Assembly (NCBI GenBank): GCA_050949865.1
Contig: JBMNGN010000005.1
Location: 248,001-312,000 of the forward strand
DNA: 64,000 nt
Direction of reading: 5' to 3'
Source: JBMNGN01 sp050949865
GTDB lineage: Bacteria; Bacillota; Syntrophomonadia; Syntrophomonadales; Syntrophomonadaceae
Shown here: one piece after another, positions 61,053 through 64,000 of the stretch
Layout: each line of letters opens with the position of its first letter
Numbering within the stretch: the stretch's first letter is position 1
The notes under the pieces: model-generated
The model's database searches: none
What the model was told of the DNA's origin: nothing
What the model saw: only the letters and a program-made list of their open reading frames with translations
Translations under genes and position numbers: made by a program

Positions 61053-61916
61053 TTAAAAGGCTAATAACGCCTCCCTTAATATTTTAGCCCCTAAAATAGA
61101 AGTATTATCACCCTTTTCATATACGGGAGAGATTTCCACTAGATCAAATCCTACAACGTTCAGGGGTTTTAATTTTAACAAAAAGGCCAGCAATTCCCGG
61201 GAAGAAAAACCACCTGGTTCCGGCGTGCCTGTGCCTGGAGCATAGGCAGGATCTAAAATATCGATATCCAGGGTTATGTATACTGGCCGCCGATCAACTT
61301 TTTCAATTAGATCATCAGCCCCGGACAAAAGCTGATTTAAATATAGGTTGGTATTCTGGCTAGCGTATTGAATCTCTTCCCGGGTACCAGATCTGATGCC
61401 AAGCTGATATAGGTTTTTACCTTCTATATATTTTAAAACCTGCCTCATAACCGTAGCGTGAGACATACTCTCACCCAGGTATTCTTCCCTTAAATCTGCA
61501 TGAGCATCTAGCTGGATAACTACCAGATCTGAGTAATACCGGCTGTATGCTTTTATGAGGGGTAAAGACACCAGGTGTTCTCCGCCGATAGACAGTATCC
61601 TTTTACCGCTGGCCAGTATTCCAAGGGCAACGGTTTCAATTCTTATCAAGCTCTCAAGAACATTGCCAAAGGGGATTATTACATCCCCGGCATCATAAAA
61701 AAATACTTCTTCCAAAGATTTATCCTGGTAAATACTGTATTCTTCTATTCCTTCAGATACCTCTCGCACTCTATAAGGTCCCAGGCGGGTTCCAGGCCTG
61801 AAGCTGGTAGTAGCATCCATGGGTAAGCCAATGATTACTTTATCCGCCAATGCCATTTTATCAGTGCTGCCCATGAACACCGCTTTTCTCTCTAAAAGAT
61901 TTTTCCAGTCCTGCAT
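61053..61916 (-). CDS. speB: Agmatinase (ureohydrolase family)
   Basis: SpeB hydrolyses agmatine to putrescine and urea. The manganese ligands are in GGEH near 110, DAHADLREEY near 133 and DIDILDPAYAPGTGTPEPGG near 213, a run typical of agmatinases. The length is 287 aa. It starts 3 bp after speE, and pdaD upstream supplies agmatine, so it acts as the middle enzyme of the pathway. Formiminoglutamase-type activity is excluded mainly by context. Confidence 0.94.
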   Translation of the reverse strand: MQDWKNLLERKAVFMGSTDKMALADKVIIGLPMDATTSFRPGTRLGPYRVREVSEGIEEYSIYQDKSLEEVFFYDAGDVIIPFGNVLESLIRIETVALGILASGKRILSIGGEHLVSLPLIKAYSRYYSDLVVIQLDAHADLREEYLGESMSHATVMRQVLKYIEGKNLYQLGIRSGTREEIQYASQNTNLYLNQLLSGADDLIEKVDRRPVYITLDIDILDPAYAPGTGTPEPGGFSSRELLAFLLKLKPLNVVGFDLVEISPVYEKGDNTSILGAKILREALLAF

Positions 61917-61919
61917 AGA

Positions 61920-62747
61920 TTAAACCTGTTCTAACATCTTTTTTACGTATGAAGGCAGCTTAAATGCCGCCCCATGCAGATCGGGATTGTAATACCTGCC
62001 TATGGTTGGCTCGGGGTTCCTAATTACCTCCGGATCATAGATCTTGGAACCAATGGAAAAACTCCATAACCCGCTTGGGTAGGTTGGCACATTAGCCAGG
62101 TAAAGCTTAGTTATCGGAAACGACTTTTTTATACCCCCATAAGCTTGCTTAACTATAGCTCCATCAATAAATGGTGATTCACTTTGAACTACCAGCATCC
62201 CATCCTCTTTTAACGCTTCATAACAGTCAGCATAAAACCCGGCGGAAAACAACTCAACCGCTGGTCCAACCGGATCAGTTGAATCTACTATTATTACATT
62301 GAAGGTGTCTTTATGTTCCTTTATATATTTAATTCCATCATTTATCACTACTTTAGCCTTGGGATGGTCAAAGGAACTGCTAAAACTGGGGAAATAATCT
62401 TTAGATGCAATTATTACCCGCTCATCAATTTCTACCAGGGTACATTCCTTAACCAGCGGATGGTTAACTGCCTCCCTAAGTGTACCTCCATCCCCTCCCC
62501 CAATAATCAACACCTTGGAAGGACTGGGATGGGAATTAAGAGCTACCTGGCTTAACATTTCATGGTAACCGAACTCATCAGCCTCAGTGGTCATTATTAT
62601 GCCGTCTAGAAGCAGCATTTTCCCGAATTGCTCGGTAACAACTACTGCCAGGTGCTGGTACGGGGTCTGCTCAGTCCGGAGGGTATGTAAAACCTTGCAG
62701 GTTATACCCAGAGAAGGGGTTTGAAACTCAGTAATCCACAAATCCAA
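61920..62747 (-). CDS. speE: Spermidine synthase
   Basis: SpeE transfers an aminopropyl group from decarboxylated SAM to putrescine. The SAM-like fold has LIIGGGDGGTLREAVNHP near 82, VEIDERVI near 105, and the catalytic segment IIVDSTDPVGPA near 150. The 275-aa length is typical. The start is TTG 62747 behind AAGGAGG. pdaD lies upstream and speB downstream; the by-product methylthioadenosine would go to the phosphorylase whose start is at 87. Confidence 0.96.
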   Translation of the reverse strand: MDLWITEFQTPSLGITCKVLHTLRTEQTPYQHLAVVVTEQFGKMLLLDGIIMTTEADEFGYHEMLSQVALNSHPSPSKVLIIGGGDGGTLREAVNHPLVKECTLVEIDERVIIASKDYFPSFSSSFDHPKAKVVINDGIKYIKEHKDTFNVIIVDSTDPVGPAVELFSAGFYADCYEALKEDGMLVVQSESPFIDGAIVKQAYGGIKKSFPITKLYLANVPTYPSGLWSFSIGSKIYDPEVIRNPEPTIGRYYNPDLHGAAFKLPSYVKKMLEQV

Positions 62748-62775
62748 AGCAAAATCCTCCTTATACTTTAACTAA

Positions 62776-62810
62776 AAGGGCAATCCTTGGGTTATCCTTA
62801 AATTGCCCTT
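62776..62810 (-). terminator. Hairpin after pdaD
   Basis: AAGGGCAAT/ATTGCCCTT on the minus strand followed by TTAGTT; 9-bp stem with a 17-base loop. It lies just after the pdaD stop and before speE, so may give partial termination within the polyamine cluster. Confidence 0.7.
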
Positions 62811-62815
62811 GTTTT

Positions 62816-63274
62816 CTAATACCAAAGCGGGACAGCGGCAAAAGCACACCCTATCTTTTCCACCCGGTGTTCTGCCGAAGCAGTTTTTACCTCATCTAAT
62901 GCCAGGCCTCGTTTGCGAAATGCTTCTTCAACCATTCTGGTTACCTGGGTTTCCGCTTCTTCTTTGCTGCATACTCCGGAATATTCCATAATAACTCCAA
63001 AACTATTATTTTTAACTCCAACTGCAACTGCAGCTGCTATTAATTGACCCGGGCAGGTACTGGTAATTGCTCCATAAGCAATTGGCAGCAATGCCCCGGG
63101 GGGGATATTCAAATCCGGCTCATATTCACAACCAGGTGGTAGTATGCTGCTAACTCTTAACAGGTTTGTATTTCCTACTCTGGCATTTAATAAGGCCCCA
63201 TCAAACGCCGTTAACTCACTTTCTCCTTCTGCTGAGCCAGCGGTGACGAAATATTTTTTCGGCAAAGGTAACAT
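62816..63274 (-). CDS. pdaD: Pyruvoyl-dependent arginine decarboxylase
   Basis: PdaD decarboxylates arginine to agmatine using a pyruvoyl group formed by self-cleavage. The cleavage site is Ser42-Ser43 in RVSSILPPG. The start PKKYFVTAGSAEGESELTAFDGAL and GVIMEYSG near 95 are family-typical (152 aa). GGAGGTG precedes ATG 63274. It begins the pdaD-speE-speB cluster, so putrescine is made from arginine and not ornithine here. Confidence 0.94.
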   Translation of the reverse strand: MLPLPKKYFVTAGSAEGESELTAFDGALLNARVGNTNLLRVSSILPPGCEYEPDLNIPPGALLPIAYGAITSTCPGQLIAAAVAVGVKNNSFGVIMEYSGVCSKEEAETQVTRMVEEAFRKRGLALDEVKTASAEHRVEKIGCAFAAVPLWY

Positions 63275-63313
63275 GGCAACACCTCCAAGGCTATTTAATA
63301 AGACAACAGATTT

Positions 63314-63342
63314 ATTATATACAAAGGTGTTCTAAATTAAAA
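63314..63342 (-). promoter_or_regulatory. Possible pdaD promoter
   Basis: On the minus strand a perfect -10 TATAAT (63319-63314) lies 40 bp before the pdaD ATG; the -35 at 17 bp (TTTTAA) is poor. Confidence 0.4.
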
Positions 63343-63379
63343 TATGATTTATAAAACAAAACTAATAGCCAGTTAAAGG

Positions 63380-64000
63380 CTAAGAATCGTCGCTGGAATT
63401 CTTAATAAACTCAATAAATCTTGTAACTGATTTTCTCCTTGATTTTTGTCTAGGGTAGATTATATAAAAAAACCTGTTACCTACTGGATCGGCAATAGGT
63501 ATAGGGTTTATTTTCCTTTCCTGGTTTCTTTCTACAGCAAATCTGGATACAATTGATATCCCCATCCCCGATTCAACCCCGGCCAGTACAGCCTCTGTAC
63601 TGCCAGCCTCCATGTAGATGTTAAGATCATCTTTTTTAATTCCGTTAAGACTAAGCATCTCTTCTACCGCTTTTCGCGTACCTGAGCCCTTTTCTCTGAA
63701 AATCCATCTCTCATTTTGAACCATGTCCATCTTTATGGCAGAATACCCGGCTAATCTGTGTTTTTCCGGCACGATAAAAACCAGTTCATCTTCTAGCCAC
63801 TGAAATCCATCAACCTTTCGGTTATTAATCCATCCTCCAACAACCCCAATATCAATTTCTCTTTCTGCGACCCCGGCAAACACCTTCTCGGTATCTGCAA
63901 TCTCCAGGCTAATGGTAATATTAGGATATCGATCTTTAAACCTCTTTATGATGGGGGGCAGAATATACTGCCCGGGAATGGTGCTTGCCCCTAGATTAAG
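63380..64000 (-). CDS. LysR family transcriptional regulator, effector domain only (cut by window edge)
   Basis: 207 codons of a LysR-type substrate-binding domain reach the right edge. The text LNLGASTIPGQYILPPIIKRF, then IADTEKVFAGVAEREIDIGVVGG and EKGSGTRKAVEEML, is typical of CysB/CysL/CbbR-like members. The DNA-binding half lies outside the window. The frame is open to base 64000, so GTG 63883 is not the true start. Its target genes cannot be told from here; it lies upstream of pdaD on the same strand. Confidence 0.88.
   Translation of the reverse strand, partial: LNLGASTIPGQYILPPIIKRFKDRYPNITISLEIADTEKVFAGVAEREIDIGVVGGWINNRKVDGFQWLEDELVFIVPEKHRLAGYSAIKMDMVQNERWIFREKGSGTRKAVEEMLSLNGIKKDDLNIYMEAGSTEAVLAGVESGMGISIVSRFAVERNQERKINPIPIADPVGNRFFYIIYPRQKSRRKSVTRFIEFIKNSSDDS

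Noticed and set aside
1..64000. CRISPR arrays, insertion sequences, prophage, tRNA or rRNA genes
   Set aside because: No regularly spaced repeats, transposase or integrase frames, terminal inverted repeats, or tRNA-like cloverleaf with the GGTTCGAATCC-type arm was found on either strand.

Overview
This window looks like chromosome of a spore-forming, low-to-moderate GC clostridial Firmicute, most likely a Syntrophomonas-like syntrophic fatty-acid oxidiser. That placement is inferred from gene content. There is a germination protease (gpr) next to an alpha/beta small acid-soluble spore protein gene, a YlbJ-type sporulation gene, Bacillus-like order around rpmB/yloU/fakA/recG and plsX/acpP/rnc/smc/ftsY, and a thiolase beside etfB-etfA and a membrane FeS oxidoreductase of the EtfAB:quinone type known from syntrophic butyrate oxidisers. 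No phage, transposon, CRISPR array, rRNA or tRNA was found. TTG and GTG starts behind strong Shine-Dalgarno (SD) sites are unusually common.

Layout. 1-87 is the N-terminus of an S-methylthioadenosine phosphorylase-like gene. 143-9678 (minus) is a housekeeping block: ftsY, smc, birA, an Elp3-like radical SAM gene, rnc, acpP, plsX, rpmF and yceD. 9827-12066 is pta-ackA. 12176-16487 holds tmcAL, a patatin-like gene, ylbJ, a coiled-coil gene and rsmD. 16488-18335 is a spore and RNA region: a candidate small RNA, gpr, ssp and a 33-residue mini-SASP gene. 18373-24858 holds recG, fakA, yloU, rpmB, hslO, a gamma-carbonic-anhydrase-like gene and coaD. 24964-30323 holds thiolase, the FeS oxidoreductase, etfA and etfB.

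30657-46575 is one long minus-strand run for electron-transport cofactors. Tetrapyrrole genes come first in coordinates: hemL, ahbB, ahbA, ahbD, hemB, ahbC, cobA-hemD, hemC, hemA and a precorrin-2 dehydrogenase. They are followed by tatA and tatC, then menaquinone-type genes: a polyprenyl synthase, ubiX, ubiA, ubiD and a degenerate prenyl-synthase paralogue. Together these encode heme synthesis by the siroheme-dependent (Ahb) route. With the neighbouring thiolase, Etf and oxidoreductase they form a coherent set for moving beta-oxidation electrons into the quinone pool.

46870-64000 holds speD, a large membrane phosphatase-like protein, and a giant secreted RCC1/beta-helix protein broken by one in-frame TGA. 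It also holds trpS, a glycine betaine ABC transporter under a c-di-AMP (ydaO-type) riboswitch, perR-rbr, a polyamine cluster (pdaD, speE, speB) and a partial LysR regulator.

The observations most worth following are: a probable structured RNA at 59158-59272; a probable C-rich small RNA at 16590-16698; a hairpin lying exactly between the SD and start codon of ahbD; the interrupted RCC1 gene; a catalytically dead prenyl-synthase paralogue; and mutually exclusive hairpins between etfA and the FeS oxidoreductase gene.
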